The translations under genes were made by a program, and so were the position numbers. Below are positions 5,413 to 6,212 of a DNA stretch of 6,212 bases, in pieces. The stretch is from Syntrophomonas sp. UBA4922 (GTDB taxonomy: Bacteria; Bacillota; Syntrophomonadia; Syntrophomonadales; Syntrophomonadaceae): NCBI GenBank assembly GCA_002398825.1, contig DHBS01000004.1:1-6212 (forward strand). The letters are read 5' to 3'. Positions within the stretch are counted from its first letter, which is position 1. Every line of letters starts with the position of its first letter. Below the pieces are notes generated by a model. That model saw only the letters and a list, made by a program, of their open reading frames with translations. It was not told the origin of the DNA and searched no databases.

Positions 5413-6212
5413 ATGCACATACAGGAACGGTTGGCTGAGGCAGCACGGAAATTAAGGGAACAAGAAAGACTATTACACCGCAGGGAAGCGACCTGTACTA
5501 TGATTCAAGAGCAAAAAGAACATTGGCAGGCACTCAAAAAACAATTAGATATAGAAGGTAAAGATTTGGAACGATTGGACGGTATTACCCTGCAGAACTT
5601 CTGGCATAGCTTAAAAGGCACTAAAGACATCGCCAAGCACAAGGAGCAAGAGGAATACCTGGCAGCCAAATTGAAGTTTGACGGTCTTAATGCTATCCTG
5701 GAAAATCTGGAAAGAGATATCAGGCGAATTGATAGGGAATTAAAAGCTTTGGGAGATCCTCAAGGGGAATACCAGCAGGCTATCCAGGATAAAGAAAGCT
5801 ATTTACTCCGCTCTGGTGGGCCTGATGCGCGGCGTCTGTTTGAAGTGGCGGAACAATTGGGCTTTTTGCGGGCAGAGTCCAGGGAACTGGAGGAAGCGGT
5901 CGATACCGGGCAAATCGCAGCCCAATACCTGTCTGAAGTGGAAAAGAGCCTTGGCAGCGCCCAAGGCTGGGGTATTGTTGATATCCTGGGCGGAGGGCTT
6001 TTAACCACTGCTGTAAAGCATGCTCATATTGGAAGTGCCCGGGATAAAATCAGCCGGGCTCAAAAGCTGCTTCGCAATTTTCAAACTGAATTAGCCGATG
6101 TCCAAAAAACCAATGATTCCATAGAAATTGGGGGACTGGCGACCCTGGCTGATTTCCTGCTGGATGGATTATTGTTTGACTGGATTGTGCAGTCACAAAT
6201 CAATACTGCGCG
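5413..6212 (+). CDS. Coiled-coil protein of unknown function (3' end outside window)
   Basis: An open frame runs from the ATG at 5413 to the window edge (266 complete codons, no stop), behind a strong ribosome binding site (GGGGAGG, 5397-5403). Residues 1-50 are rich in Glu, Lys, Arg, Gln and Leu (MHIQERLAEAARKLREQERL at the start), and 75-115 are similar (ending NLERDIRRIDRELKALG); both suggest long coiled coils. A more defined part follows: GWGIVDILGGGLLTTAVKHAHI (186-206 region), then AQKLLRNFQTELADV (216-230), IEIGGLATLADFLLDGLLFDW (about 237-257) and IVQSQI. I recall similar glycine-rich/KH and FxxELADV patterns in uncharacterised Firmicutes proteins but know no function. The hydrophobic pieces are too short or polar to be clear membrane helices, and no signal peptide is seen. 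It is probably a cytoplasmic, helical, structural or scaffold-type protein. Confidence 0.85.
   Translation, partial: MHIQERLAEAARKLREQERLLHRREATCTMIQEQKEHWQALKKQLDIEGKDLERLDGITLQNFWHSLKGTKDIAKHKEQEEYLAAKLKFDGLNAILENLERDIRRIDRELKALGDPQGEYQQAIQDKESYLLRSGGPDARRLFEVAEQLGFLRAESRELEEAVDTGQIAAQYLSEVEKSLGSAQGWGIVDILGGGLLTTAVKHAHIGSARDKISRAQKLLRNFQTELADVQKTNDSIEIGGLATLADFLLDGLLFDWIVQSQINTA

Noticed and set aside
1..6212. CRISPR array, tRNA or rRNA genes, or a complete insertion sequence.
   Set aside because: No regularly spaced repeats, cloverleaf or rRNA-like sequence, or transposase with terminal inverted repeats was seen on either strand.

Overview
The window looks like a piece of a Firmicutes (Clostridia, Peptococcaceae-like) chromosome. 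The reasons are strong GGAGG-type ribosome binding sites, TTG/GTG starts, a BlaR1-type tail protein, a 601-residue adenine deaminase and a coiled-coil protein of a type I associate with Gram-positive bacteria. The genus is not determined. I can support one full-length metabolic gene (ade), one toxin-antitoxin pair, one membrane-anchored protein, one coiled-coil gene cut by the window end, and a zone of decayed genes.

Positions 1-1705 are a gene graveyard. There is the Cys-rich SEC-C tail of an otherwise lost protein (71-223). Next comes an intact reading frame for a tyrosine-recombinase-like protein that lacks key catalytic residues (367-1143), then a scrap of a superfamily 2 helicase (motifs IV-VI) resembling those of TOTE conflict systems (about 1194-1412). 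Last is a fragment of a second recombinase related to the first (1522-1671). No mobile element is complete.

Positions 1706-2330, minus strand, hold a compact toxin-antitoxin operon: a Phd/YefM antitoxin overlapping a RelE/ParE toxin by 14 bases. A sigma-A-like promoter precedes it and overlaps inverted repeats that could be the autoregulatory operator. Positions 2337-2627 carry no gene. They hold a 15-bp inverted repeat resembling the palindromes that accompany REP-associated transposases, an AT-rich tract with -10-like boxes and three phased TAATAAA repeats, and the leader of ade.

Positions 2628-4433 encode adenine deaminase (adenine to hypoxanthine, purine salvage). After it, 4486-5292 encode what looks like only the C-terminal end of a BlaR1/M56-type sensor: one membrane helix and an outside domain with propeller-like repeats. 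A short palindrome seems to sit inside the ancestral coding sequence, directly before a strong ribosome binding site and TTG start. The last gene (5413 to the edge) encodes a coiled-coil protein of unknown function. The neighbours do not form an obvious pathway. Ade looks like a core gene next to accessory or decayed material, and I see no clearly new multi-gene system.
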